A DNA stretch of 64,000 bases from Rhodanobacter sp. Soil772 (lineage in GTDB: Bacteria; Pseudomonadota; Gammaproteobacteria; Xanthomonadales; Rhodanobacteraceae): NCBI RefSeq assembly GCF_001428385.1, contig NZ_LMSK01000001.1, forward strand, positions 497,355-561,354, read 5' to 3'. Below the pieces are notes generated by a model. It saw only the letters and a list, made by a program, of their open reading frames with translations. It made no database searches and was not told where the DNA came from. The position numbers and the translations under genes are program-made. Shown one piece after another: positions 56,565-64,000 of this stretch (position 1 is its first letter; every line of letters begins with the position of its first letter).

Positions 56565-56866
56565 AAGGCGTGCGCGAGACTTTTTCCCGTTACGACAGTG
56601 CCGACCACCTCAAGACCGAGGCGGACATCGCCGCTTACCTCGAAGCTTGCGCGGAGGAAGCGCCCAACGATCCCGTGTTCATGCTGAAAGCCCTCGGCAC
56701 GGTGGCGCGCGCACGCAACATGAGCCAGCTGGCCGAGGCTGCCGGCATGACCCGAGCCGGGCTGTACAAGGCGTTGTCGGGTGAAGGCAACCCCAGTCTC
56801 GCCAACACCATGAAGGTGGCGAAAGCGCTCGGCTATCGACTGGCCCTGGTGCCTGATCGGGAGTGA
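56561..56866 (+). CDS. HigA-type antitoxin (XRE-like helix-turn-helix)
   Basis: A 101-residue addiction-module antidote of the XRE type. The helix-turn-helix is in the second half (NMSQLAEAAGMTRAGLYKALS), after a helical N-terminus (HLKTEADIAAYLEACAEEA) and before ANTMKVAKALGYRLALV. It starts with ATG overlapping the toxin stop, the usual toxin-first order of HigBA modules. It would both bind the toxin and repress the shared promoter. The reading frame is intact although the toxin is broken. Confidence 0.88.
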   Translation: MKGVRETFSRYDSADHLKTEADIAAYLEACAEEAPNDPVFMLKALGTVARARNMSQLAEAAGMTRAGLYKALSGEGNPSLANTMKVAKALGYRLALVPDRE

Positions 56867-56880
56867 TGTTGCGTGGCCGG

Positions 56881-57075
56881 GGGAAAAGGTGTCGGGGACA
56901 ATTTGATGGATCGGGAAAAGGTGTCAGGGACGAATGGCGCTTACTTAAGCTCGTCATCCCAGCGAAAGCGGGGATCCAGCGCCTCTGGCAGCCTGAAGTC
57001 ACTGGATTCCCGCTTTCGCGGGAATGACGGAAACCGGAGCTTTGCGCTTAAGTAAGTGCCATTCGTGTCAGGGAC
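56881..57075. repeat. Composite BIME-like element with GTGTCAGGGAC ends
   Basis: Two GTGTC(A/G)GGGAC copies (56890, 56921) precede GAATGGCGCTTACTTAAGC, which recurs inverted at 57046-57064, followed by another GTGTCAGGGAC (57065). Between the arms lie two REP-type palindromes (GTCATCCCAGCGAAAGCG... and ATTCCCGCTTTCGCGGGAAT). The whole gap 56867-57173 has no gene. Confidence 0.75.
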
Positions 57076-57173
57076 AATTTGGCGGATCCGTTTCATCGAG
57101 CCGCTTGCCGCGCTGGCGGTGCTCGACAGCTTGGGCCGTGTTTGATCAAGACAAGCAGGTAAGGAGTCACACC

Positions 57174-57710
57174 ATGTTGCGCACCATCCTGAAATACGGC
57201 GTGATCGCGGGCCTGGTCGTCGGCGGCTTCGAGCTCGTCACCTTCACCGCGTTCTCGGGGATGCCACCGCTGAAGTACGGCATGCTGATCGGCTACACGA
57301 CCATGCTGATCGCACTGAGCGCGGTGTTCGTGGGGATCAAGCGGCACCGCGACGTGGACCGGGGCGGGGTGATCGGGTTCTGGCCGGCGTTCGGGGTCGG
57401 GCTGGGAGTGAGTTTCATCGCCGGGATCTTTTACGTGGCCGCGTGGGAAGCGGTGCAGGCGATCACGCACATGGATTTCGCCACTTCCTATTCGGACGCG
57501 ATCATCGCGAGCGAGCAGGCGAAGGGCGCGAGCGCCGAGGCGTTGGCGAAGCTGAGCGCCGACATGGCGGCGTTCAAGGTCCAGTACGCGAACCCGCTGT
57601 TCCGCCTGCCGATGGTATTCGCGGAGATCTTCCCGGTCGGCGTGCTGGTATCGCTGGTCTCGGCAGGGCTGCTGCGCAACAGCCGGTTCTTGCCTGCGCG
57701 GCGTGGTTGA
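57174..57710 (+). CDS. DUF4199-type integral membrane protein
   Basis: A 178-residue membrane protein with four hydrophobic segments: about residues 5-28 (LKYGVIAGLVVGGFELVTFTA), 35-55 (YGMLIGYTTMLIALSAVFVG), 67-92 (GFWPAFGVGLGVSFIAGIFYV) and 148-168 (FAEIFPVGVLVSLVSAGLL). This layout and the GxKRHRD loop fit the DUF4199 family, whose function is unknown. GGTAAGGAG lies before the ATG at 57174. It stands alone between repeat-rich gaps. Confidence 0.82.
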   Translation: MLRTILKYGVIAGLVVGGFELVTFTAFSGMPPLKYGMLIGYTTMLIALSAVFVGIKRHRDVDRGGVIGFWPAFGVGLGVSFIAGIFYVAAWEAVQAITHMDFATSYSDAIIASEQAKGASAEALAKLSADMAAFKVQYANPLFRLPMVFAEIFPVGVLVSLVSAGLLRNSRFLPARRG

Positions 57711-57844
57711 AGCGTTTTACGAGCGCCGGCCGGGGCGGTGGCGCGCTGCGCGGGTTTCAAACCATGCAGTTTTTATTCGCGAAAGAGCGCTCTCGACGGC
57801 GGAATGCAGACCAGGGCTGGCAGCCATGAGGTTGCCTACCGGGA

Positions 57845-57990
57845 ATCTCGAATAACCGCCTTTTGCTCGTCATTCCCGCGAAAGCGGGAAACGCTCCACA
57901 ACAGCGAAGCTGGTCATCCAAGTTGCTGTTACGCAAAGTCAAAATGGATTCCCGCTTTCGCGGGAATGACGTCATCGGGGCGAGGTTGCT
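57845..57990. repeat. REP palindrome pair, copy A of a repeated unit
   Basis: CTCGAATAACCGCCTTTTGCTCG, then CATTCCCGCGAAAGCGGGAA (57871-57890) and ATTCCCGCTTTCGCGGGAAT (57949-57968), then TGACGTCATCGGGGCGAGG. A shortened relative of the same unit lies at 63531-63580. The gap 57711-57989 has no gene. Confidence 0.8.
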
Positions 57991-58481
57991 TACCGCAAGG
58001 CTTCCGCGTGGTAACGCATGGCTACGTCGCACCTTTCATAGCGTGCGCCATACCGGGCCATGATTTCCGCATCGTGCTGGAAGCCGAGCTTCTCGTACAG
58101 GTGAATGGCAGCGGCGCATTTGGCGTTGGTGAGCAGGTACAGCGGCTCGGCTCCCAGCGAGCTTGCCCGGTCGATGATCGCGGAGAGTAGAAACTCCCCG
58201 GCCTTCATGCCGCGTGCCGACTCGCGCACACCCATCTTGGTGAGCTCGTAGCTGGTAGCTCCTGTCTTCTGAAGGGCGCATGCACCGACGATCCCAAGCC
58301 CGCTTGCCTCGACAAAGAGAATGACGCCACCGGCGTCGATGATCCTCGCTCGCGGGTTCTCCAGTACATCCCGGTCGGTTGCTTCGAGGCGGAACATGGC
58401 ATGGATCCATTCCGCATTGATGTCCCGGAAGTGCACCGCGAGATCATCGTTGAACTCATGGAGGGTAAGGACGTCGCTCAT
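57990..58481 (-). CDS. GNAT family N-acetyltransferase
   Basis: A 163-residue acetyl-CoA-dependent acetyltransferase. The GNAT core is visible: VILFVEASGLGIVGACALQ (strands 3-4), YELTKMGVRESARGMKAGEFLLSAIIDRA with the R/Q-x-x-G-x-G/A pyrophosphate loop (RESARGMKAG), and LYLLTNAKCAAAIHLYEKLGF with the conserved Asn and Tyr. Substrate unknown. It is a single gene, divergent from the alpha/beta hydrolase at 58713. Confidence 0.9.
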   Translation of the reverse strand: MSDVLTLHEFNDDLAVHFRDINAEWIHAMFRLEATDRDVLENPRARIIDAGGVILFVEASGLGIVGACALQKTGATSYELTKMGVRESARGMKAGEFLLSAIIDRASSLGAEPLYLLTNAKCAAAIHLYEKLGFQHDAEIMARYGARYERCDVAMRYHAEALR

Positions 58482-58712
58482 GGCGCATACGGCTTTGTGG
58501 GGAGAAAAGTATCCTAACCGCTTGCCAGGGTGAGGTGATCGGCGGGCGTGGCCCGGAACGAGAGACCGGTGCAGTCATGCGAACCGCGATACTGTTACCG
58601 TGCTGGCGGTGCGATGCCAACGCGAAGACGATTGCCGCTGACCACCCGTTCCGGAAACCTCAGACTCTGACCGCCGTTTTCTTTCATGTACACGCCTCGC
58701 GAGGGCTGAACC

Positions 58713-59816
58713 ATGCTTACGAAATATCTGGCAAGTTTCGTTTTGGCGGGCGTGTTGTTCGCCGTCAGCGCTGTGGCCCAGGACGCCAAGCCGCAGCACG
58801 TCGCGCCCGAGGTCGCGGCGGATGGTGCGATCACTACGCTCGGTGCGCGTTTTCCATTTTCGGTCTACGCCTCGAAAGAAGCGCTCAAGCGTTTCCAGGA
58901 GATGTTGGTCGAGGACCGCAACGCGCCTGACTTTGATGGCCCGGTCGAGGCTACCCGCGCGTATTACGACAAGATCGATTCCAGTCGCGTTGAGCGCATG
59001 AAAAAGCTCTATCCGGTCCGGATCGAGGCATTGAGGATCGGTGGTGTACCGGTCGATATCGTCACTGCCGCGAATGTGAAAACGGACACGCAACGCGTGT
59101 TGATCAACTTGCACTGGGGCGGCTTTCTCTTTGGCGCCGGCAACGGTGGCCTGGTCGAGTCGATCCCGGTCGCGAGCCTGTCGAAGATCACGGTGATCAG
59201 CGTGGATTACCGAATGGGACCCGAGCACACGTTTCCCGCGGCGAGCGAGGACGTGGAGAAGGTCTACCGCGAGCTGCTCAAGCGGTACAAGCCGCAGGAT
59301 ATCGGCTTGTACGGCTGCTCGGCGGGCGGCGCACTGACGGCCGAATCGGTGGCCTGGTTTGCGAGCAAGAAGTTGCCCGCACCCGGCGCGATCGGCATCT
59401 TCTGCGCGGGCGTGGTCGGGTTTGGCGGCGACTCGGCCTATGTCGCCTCGCTGCTCAATGCCCGGCCGGTGCCGCTTGAATCGTCAATGGATTTGAATGC
59501 ACTGCCGTATTTCCACGGCATCGATATGGACAATCCGTTGGTCCTCCCCGGCCGCTCACCTGCAGTGCTGGCGAAATTTCCGCCGACCCTGTTGATTTCC
59601 GGGACGCGCGACGAGGAATTGAGTGCGGTGCTGCGTACCGAAGACCTCCTGACCCAGGCCGGCGTGCCGACTGAACTGCATGTCTGGGACGGCATGTGGC
59701 ACCGTTTTTTCGCCGATCCGGAATTGCCCGAATCGAAGGCAGCGTATGCGGTGATGGCGCGGTTTTTCGATCGCCATCTCGGCCACGCCTTGATCGCTGC
59801 CTCGAAGAAATCCTGA
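58713..59816 (+). CDS. Exported alpha/beta hydrolase (HSL-like esterase)
   Basis: A 367-residue hydrolase with a signal peptide (TKYLASFVLAGVLFAVSAVAQ). The oxyanion motif is HWGGF instead of the usual HGGG, the nucleophile is in YGCSAGGALTAES (GxSxG), the acid is the Asp in ISGTRDEELS and the His is in WDGMWHRFFAD. YRMGPEHTFPAASEDV after the oxyanion region is characteristic of the hormone-sensitive-lipase group. The product is probably a periplasmic or secreted esterase acting on acyl esters; the exact substrate is unknown. Confidence 0.88.
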   Translation: MLTKYLASFVLAGVLFAVSAVAQDAKPQHVAPEVAADGAITTLGARFPFSVYASKEALKRFQEMLVEDRNAPDFDGPVEATRAYYDKIDSSRVERMKKLYPVRIEALRIGGVPVDIVTAANVKTDTQRVLINLHWGGFLFGAGNGGLVESIPVASLSKITVISVDYRMGPEHTFPAASEDVEKVYRELLKRYKPQDIGLYGCSAGGALTAESVAWFASKKLPAPGAIGIFCAGVVGFGGDSAYVASLLNARPVPLESSMDLNALPYFHGIDMDNPLVLPGRSPAVLAKFPPTLLISGTRDEELSAVLRTEDLLTQAGVPTELHVWDGMWHRFFADPELPESKAAYAVMARFFDRHLGHALIAASKKS

Positions 59817-59850
59817 GCCTTCCGGAACCTCCTCGACTCGTACCGCCATG

Positions 59851-59980
59851 TACCCATCTTGATGATGTTGCGCTCCAGCGCGTCGAGATCGAGGATCCGG
59901 CAGGGCGTCTGGATCTCCGCCTCGTCCATGCCCGGCAGGGCGGGGATGTCGTAGCCGACTTCGTAGTCGGCGAAATCCAT
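59851..59980 (-). pseudogene. 5' remnant of a D-threonine aldolase / D-serine deaminase-like gene
   Basis: From an ATG at 59980 the minus strand reads MDFADYEVGYDIPALPGMDE, then AEIQTPCRILDLDALERNI and IKMG, the usual N-terminus of PLP-dependent DSD1/alanine-racemase-like enzymes (TPxLxLDLDALERNI). After that the sequence no longer matches the family (the pyridoxal Lys in a HxKTHK-type motif never appears). The fragment covers about 43 codons and lies in the 358-base gap 59817-60174, which otherwise has nothing. Confidence 0.6.
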
Positions 59981-60174
59981 CGTTGCGTTCACGGGAATCT
60001 CCGCAGTGCTCAAGGGGCTTGTCGGGATCGACACGGCTCCGGCCCATGATGACATTGGCGCGCTTGCCCGAAGAAATTCACGGAAACGGCTGCGACAGGC
60101 CCGATGCGGCGCGCAGCATCCGATTACCTGTCTTGATCGCACAACCTTGGCGAGCGCCAACACGGAGGAACGTC

Positions 60175-61122
60175 ATGAAGCTTTGGACGATTGCCCTATG
60201 CCTGCTGGCCGCGTGCGCAAGCGCGCATGCAGCGACGGCGGTTTGGCGACCCGCGGCTGGAAACGCTCAAATGCCGATCTGGCCGGGAGCGGCGCCTGAC
60301 GCACAACAAGTTCCCGGTCCGGAAACGGCGAAGGTGAGCGACAAGTTGTTGGCCGGCAAGCCGGTCACCGCGGTGACCAATGTGACCAGGCCCACGATGA
60401 CGGTCTATGCGCCCAAGGGAAAGAACACGGGAGCGGCGGTCGTGGTGTTTCCGGGCGGCGGTTTCCATATCCTGGCCATGGATCTCGAAGGCACCGAAAG
60501 CTGCGACTGGCTGACAGCCAGAGGCATCACCTGTGTGCTGTTGAAGTATCGCGTTCCGAGCATTCCTTATGTCTGGCAATGCGATTGCCGCCCGCACAGC
60601 CGCGAGCTGTCGGTGCCGTCATTGCAGGACGCCCAGCGGACGATGCGGCTGGTGCGCCATCACGCCGCGGAGTGGCACATCGATCCGCACAAGATTGGCG
60701 TGCTCGGCTTTTCGGCGGGTGGCTATCTGGTGGCGGAGATCAGCACGAACTTCGCGCGGCGCTTGTATGCACCCGTGGACGCTGCCGACAAGGAAAGTGC
60801 CCGTCCGGATTTCGCCATGCCCATCTATCCGGGACATCTGGCGATGAATGACGGCAAGTTGAACCCCAATGTTCCGGTCTCCCGCGACACACCGCCGACG
60901 TTTCTGGTGCAGGCAGAAGACGACAACGTGGACGGTGTGGATCAGACGCTGGTCTACTACACCGCCCTGAAGGACGCCGGCGCACCGGTGGAGATGCACC
61001 TGTACGCGCATGGCGGGCATGCGTTCGGGGTGCGGCCGACCTCGAACCCGGTCACGCGCTGGCCTGCCTTGGCCGAGACATGGTTGGGCACCATCGGGAT
61101 GATTCCCGCTGCGGGCCGATAG
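60175..61122 (+). CDS. Exported alpha/beta hydrolase (BD-FAE/acetyl-esterase-like)
   Basis: A 315-residue secreted hydrolase. GGAGGAA precedes the ATG. Signal peptide: MKLWTIALCLLAACASAHA; the LAAC could also be a lipobox. Catalytic features are the oxyanion motif VVFPGGGFHILA, the nucleophile in GFSAGGYLVAEI, the Asp in QAEDDNVDGV and the His in YAHGGHAFGVRP. This pattern fits xylan or carbohydrate acetyl esterases, often found with polysaccharide-degradation enzymes, but none are adjacent. Substrate is inferred only at this level. Confidence 0.87.
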   Translation: MKLWTIALCLLAACASAHAATAVWRPAAGNAQMPIWPGAAPDAQQVPGPETAKVSDKLLAGKPVTAVTNVTRPTMTVYAPKGKNTGAAVVVFPGGGFHILAMDLEGTESCDWLTARGITCVLLKYRVPSIPYVWQCDCRPHSRELSVPSLQDAQRTMRLVRHHAAEWHIDPHKIGVLGFSAGGYLVAEISTNFARRLYAPVDAADKESARPDFAMPIYPGHLAMNDGKLNPNVPVSRDTPPTFLVQAEDDNVDGVDQTLVYYTALKDAGAPVEMHLYAHGGHAFGVRPTSNPVTRWPALAETWLGTIGMIPAAGR

Positions 61123-61320
61123 ACTGGGTTCCAGGAAAGCGGATGGCGTGGCGGTCCAGGTTGAGCCAACTCAGGGACGACATGTTGCACGTGCCGGGTG
61201 TTCAATACATGCGGCGCCGGAGGATTGCCGTTCGATCGAGAAGTCCGGTGACCGTCGCATCGGCAAGCGGCGCAGGCGGCAACTGGCCTCACCCGATGCA
61301 TCCACGAGAGAGCAAGCAGC

Positions 61321-62322
61321 ATGAAGGCATTCATCGTTGACCGGTACAGCAAGAAGGACCCGATGCGGCTTGGCGACATGCCGGAGCCCGAGCTTCGTGA
61401 CGACGATGTGCTGATCGAGGTGCATGCCGCAGGTTTGAACGTGCTGGATTCCAAGATCAAAAGCGGCGAGTTCAAGCTGATCCTGCCTTACCGCATGCCG
61501 CTTGTGCTGGGTCATGACGTGGCTGGCGTCGTGACTCGGATTGGATCGCTGGTTCGGCAATTCAACGTGGGCGACGAAGTCTATTCGCGAGTGCCCGATC
61601 GCCGCATCGGCACGTTTGCGCAGTTCATCGCCGTGAATGAAAACGATGTCGCGCCCAAGCCCGGGAACCTCACCATGGAAGAAGCGGCGTCGATCCCGCT
61701 GGTCGGCTTGACTGTCTGGCAGGCTTTGGTTGAACGAGCCCATCTGCAGAGAGGGCAGAAGATTTTCATCCAGGCGGGGTCGGGCGGCGTCGGCACCTTC
61801 GCCATTCAACTGGCCAGGCATATCGGAGCCACGGTAGCCACCACCACGAGCAGTGCCAACACCGGCCTGGTGAAGAGCCTCGGCGCGGACCTCGTCGTCG
61901 ATTACAAGAAGGACGATTTCGAGAAGGTTCTGCAGGACTACGATGTGGTCCTGCATAGCCAGGATGCGGCAGCGCTGCAGAAATCCCTGCGCGTGTTGAA
62001 ACCCGGCGGAGCACTCATCTCGATTTCCGGACCTCCCGATCCCGCCTTCGCAAAAGCCATCGGAGCGCCGTGGTTCGTGAGCCTCATCGTCCGCCTGCTG
62101 AGTGCCGGGGTCAGGAAAAAAGCGGCCCGTCGCGATCTGAAGTACTCGTTCCTCTTCATGTTGGCCAATGGACACCAGCTGCGCGAGATCACCCGGCTCA
62201 TCGAGGCCGGGGCCATCCGCCCGGTGATCGATCGTGTCTTTCCGTTCGAGTCGGCCAACGAGGCTCTTGCGTACATTGAAGCGGGCCGCGCGAAGGGCAA
62301 GGTCGTCGTCAAGGTCAAGTGA
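61321..62322 (+). CDS. NADPH:quinone reductase-type zinc-independent alcohol dehydrogenase family protein
   Basis: A 333-residue MDR-superfamily oxidoreductase. The N-terminal GroES-like domain reads DDDVLIEVHAAGLNVLDSKI and VLGHDVAGVVTRIGS; the Rossmann domain has IFIQAGSGGVGTFAIQLARHIGATVATT, the AGxGGVG motif typical of quinone oxidoreductases, and no structural or catalytic Cys set for zinc. The C-terminus IRPVIDRVFPFESANEALAYIEAGRAKGKVVV is diagnostic of the family. Likely reduces quinones or enones with NADPH. Single gene. Confidence 0.92.
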   Translation: MKAFIVDRYSKKDPMRLGDMPEPELRDDDVLIEVHAAGLNVLDSKIKSGEFKLILPYRMPLVLGHDVAGVVTRIGSLVRQFNVGDEVYSRVPDRRIGTFAQFIAVNENDVAPKPGNLTMEEAASIPLVGLTVWQALVERAHLQRGQKIFIQAGSGGVGTFAIQLARHIGATVATTTSSANTGLVKSLGADLVVDYKKDDFEKVLQDYDVVLHSQDAAALQKSLRVLKPGGALISISGPPDPAFAKAIGAPWFVSLIVRLLSAGVRKKAARRDLKYSFLFMLANGHQLREITRLIEAGAIRPVIDRVFPFESANEALAYIEAGRAKGKVVVKVK

Positions 62323-62545
62323 GCGTGGTTTCCCATCCATGGGATCTTCCATGGAGATGGTGGCGTCAGCGACGATTTCTGGTGCGCCACGCTTTCTTCG
62401 CCTGTTGGAGATGGAAAGCAAACCGGCGTCGTTCTCGAGGTCATCACGCGCGCCCATTTCACATCCGCCCGTCCACGGCCATCGAACGAGGAAGCCCGAC
62501 GCGAGCGACGCGCCGGGCTTCTGTGACCCTGGCAGACGCAGCGAA

Positions 62546-63049
62546 TCAATCGCGCGACTTGGCCACCACGCTGCCGTCGTCCGGATCGACCAGCAGGTCG
62601 ACGTCACTGCCGCTCCTGGTCCTGGCGTCGGCGCTCCACAGGCCGTGCCCGTACTCCACGTCATGGACGTTCTGGTAGCCGGCTGTAGCCAGTTTGGCCG
62701 TAACCTCGTCCTTGTTGAGCTTGGACGGTGCGCCGTTGACGTAGACCTTGCCGTTCACCGGTCCCACGGCGAGCTCGCCCCATTGCTTGTTGCCGCCGCG
62801 GGCCTTGCTGCGCCATACGCCGTCCTTGAACTTCAGGCCCTTGACCTCTTTGTAGCCGGCGTTGGCGATCGCGGTTTTGATGGCCTCTTCGCTCAATGCG
62901 CCAGTCGGCGGTTGGGTGGTCCAGGTGGAAATCGTGGTGGTGGTCTGGGTGGTCGTTGTAGCCGACTGTGCGGTGGCAGGCAGATCCTGTGCGAGGGCCA
63001 CACTGCAAAGCGACAGTCCGATCAACAGGGGAAGTACGCGCTTGATCAT
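62546..63049 (-). CDS. Exported protein with two PepSY-like repeats
   Basis: A 167-residue periplasmic protein. Signal peptide IKRVLPLLIGLSLCSVALAQ, then a Thr-rich linker and two related units: ALSEEAIKTAIANAGYKEVK with GLKFKDGVWRSKAR, and NKDEVTAKLATAGYQNVHDV with GHGLWSADARTRSGSDVDLLVDP. Each resembles a PepSY domain (helix, then DGVWxAxA-type strands), a fold of inhibitory or stress-related small proteins. AAGGAG precedes the start. A GC-rich hairpin (62491-62521) lies beyond its stop; it lacks a T tract. Confidence 0.8.
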   Translation of the reverse strand: MIKRVLPLLIGLSLCSVALAQDLPATAQSATTTTQTTTTISTWTTQPPTGALSEEAIKTAIANAGYKEVKGLKFKDGVWRSKARGGNKQWGELAVGPVNGKVYVNGAPSKLNKDEVTAKLATAGYQNVHDVEYGHGLWSADARTRSGSDVDLLVDPDDGSVVAKSRD

Positions 63050-63208
63050 GGGGAACTCCTTGGGTGCTGAAACGAATCGTGCCGCCAGCTTGCGCAGGCA
63101 CCGTTCAAAAGAGTGCGGGCTTGCGGGTGACATTCCGCACCGACTCATGCAGCCAGCATGGGACCACCGTGTTCAGAACGACGGCGTGAAAGCGCGCGTG
63201 ACTTTCGG

Positions 63209-63529
63209 GTGAAGGCAGGGCTGCGGTTCACGTACTTCAACGCGGCGGGCAAGCTTCGTCGCGCCGCCGCCGCACCTGACCGGAGCAACATGCTGATCTG
63301 GTGGGCGGCGTACTGCCGCCAGCCGGAACTGGCACTCGAACTGCTGGCCAAAGCTGCGCCGGACATGGGTGACACGGCCCTGTTGTGGCAACCCATGCTG
63401 CGCGATGTGCGCAAATTGCCGGGGTTCAAGAAAATCGTGATCGATCTTGGGTTGATCGATTACTGGCGTGTTTACGGCTGGTCCGATTTCTGCCATCCGC
63501 TCCGCGGCGATGATTTCACTTGCGACTAA
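63209..63529 (+). pseudogene. C-terminal remnant of a TPR-type regulator or kinase-like protein
   Basis: The frame ends LPGFKKIVIDLGLIDYWRVYGWSDFCHPLRGDDFTCD in outline; the L-G-L-x-D-Y-W-R ... DFC pattern is the usual C-terminal end of large CadC-like or TPR-containing regulators, where it follows long TPR arrays. Only about 105 codons remain, with no N-terminal domain, so this is probably the tail of a lost gene. A short independent protein is possible but less likely. Confidence 0.55.
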
Positions 63530-63530
63530 G

Positions 63531-63580
63531 GGGATCTCGAATAACCGCTTTTTGCTCGCGGGAATGACGTCGTCGGGGGT
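63531..63580. repeat. Shortened copy B of the REP unit at 57845
   Basis: CTCGAATAACCGCTTTTTGCTCG runs straight into CGGGAATGACGTCGTCGGGG, matching the two outer ends of the 57845-57990 unit with its centre missing. A GTGTCAGGGAC motif follows at 63602. Confidence 0.7.
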
Positions 63581-63669
63581 GAGGTTTCTGGATCAACGGA
63601 GGTGTCAGGGACGCTTCCGGTATTGACCGGTAACATGGCGGTTCCGCCACTGCTTCGGCACGCTCCTCC

Positions 63670-64000
63670 ATGTGTTCAAACATCGCTATCCGTCTGCTTG
63701 TTGCTTCACTGTGCCTGACCATCTCGCTCCCGCTGGCGGCCCGCGAACCGGGCGTACCAACCATCGGCCAGCAACGCGAGGCCGTGCTGTTCTGGCCGCA
63801 GGCGCAGCGCGAGGCGCAGTTCCGGAAGATGTACGAACGGTTTCCCAGCAACCGCGCGGCACACGGTACGCATGTGCGCGCGTTGCCGCAGGGCAAACCG
63901 CTGGTGCTGCCGGAGCAGGGTGGCTCAACGTTGCTCGTCAGCTACATGGACCAGCACCACCTCGCCGGCGTGATGGTGCTGCAGCACGGGCGCATCCGCC
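63670..64000 (+). CDS. Serine hydrolase (beta-lactamase family), 3' truncated by window
   Basis: The frame opens at ATG 63670 and runs off the window. Signal peptide: IAIRLLVASLCLTISLPLAAR. The mature start GQQREAVLFWPQAQREAQFRKMYERFP and then MDQHHLAGVMVLQHGRIR is typical of class C beta-lactamase-like serine hydrolases such as 6-aminohexanoate-dimer hydrolases, in which the SxxK nucleophile comes later, beyond the window. Function beyond serine hydrolase is not inferred. Confidence 0.8.
   Translation, partial: MCSNIAIRLLVASLCLTISLPLAAREPGVPTIGQQREAVLFWPQAQREAQFRKMYERFPSNRAAHGTHVRALPQGKPLVLPEQGGSTLLVSYMDQHHLAGVMVLQHGRIR

Overview
The window reads as a core stretch of a high-GC gammaproteobacterial chromosome, most likely Lysobacterales (Xanthomonadales), family Rhodanobacteraceae. 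Evidence: the order clpX-lon-hupB-tRNA-ppiD, FabV as the enoyl-ACP reductase, a Lys/Ala-rich insert in Lon, several TTG and GTG starts with good ribosome binding sites, and xanthomonad-like intergenic palindromes. The genus is inferred, not proven. Both ends are cut: clpX lacks its 5' end and a serine hydrolase lacks its 3' end.

Layout. 1-6.4 kb: protein quality control (clpX, lon, ppiD) with hupB and two tRNAs. 6.6-10.7 kb: mltD-gloB facing yafS-like/rnhA-dnaQ, the same neighbourhood as in E. coli. 11-14.2 kb: tRNA-Ser, a PP2C phosphatase, and fadL with a PsrA-like TetR regulator. 14.5-18.4 kb: ppsA facing its regulator ppsR, then a DUF1249 gene. 18.6-24 kb: tRNA-Ala/Glu/Asp operon, CPA2 antiporter, FKBP isomerase, ugd, slyX, DUF2058. 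24-29.6 kb: fadJ, a small unknown gene and a GGDEF/EAL protein. 29.7-39.1 kb: rpoE-rseA-mucD with a clear sigma-E-type promoter, then lepA-lepB-DUF4845-rnc-era-recO, interrupted by palindromic elements and a MITE-like insertion. 39.1-49.3 kb: receiver-Hpt protein, a YdbH/YnbE/YdbL-like envelope pair, rlmD, a CYTH-nagZ-hpt-methylthionucleoside phosphorylase run, cold-shock protein, a Tat-exported asparaginase-family enzyme and cutC.

From about 49.3 kb the character changes to accessory DNA. Two small A/T-richer genes are followed by integron attC-like sites (one convincing, one degenerate). After fabV comes a compact three-gene island, zinc-ribbon protein / Ser-Thr kinase / zinc-ribbon protein, that matches no named system known to me and is the best candidate here for an undescribed system. 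Then come a roughly 780-base stretch without genes, a frameshifted HigB-type toxin with intact antitoxin, REP/BIME-type palindromes with a repeated GTGTCAGGGAC motif, two gene remnants, and single metabolic or secreted-enzyme genes (two alpha/beta hydrolases, an NADPH:quinone-type oxidoreductase, a PepSY-like protein, a GNAT acetyltransferase).

Main functional themes are envelope stress and protein turnover (ClpXP, Lon, PpiD, RpoE/RseA/MucD, FKBP, LepB), fatty-acid uptake and use (FadL, PsrA-like regulator, FadJ, FabV), and translation/RNA maturation (tRNAs, LepA, RNase III, Era, RlmD). All identifications rest on reading motifs, lengths and gene order; no database search was run.
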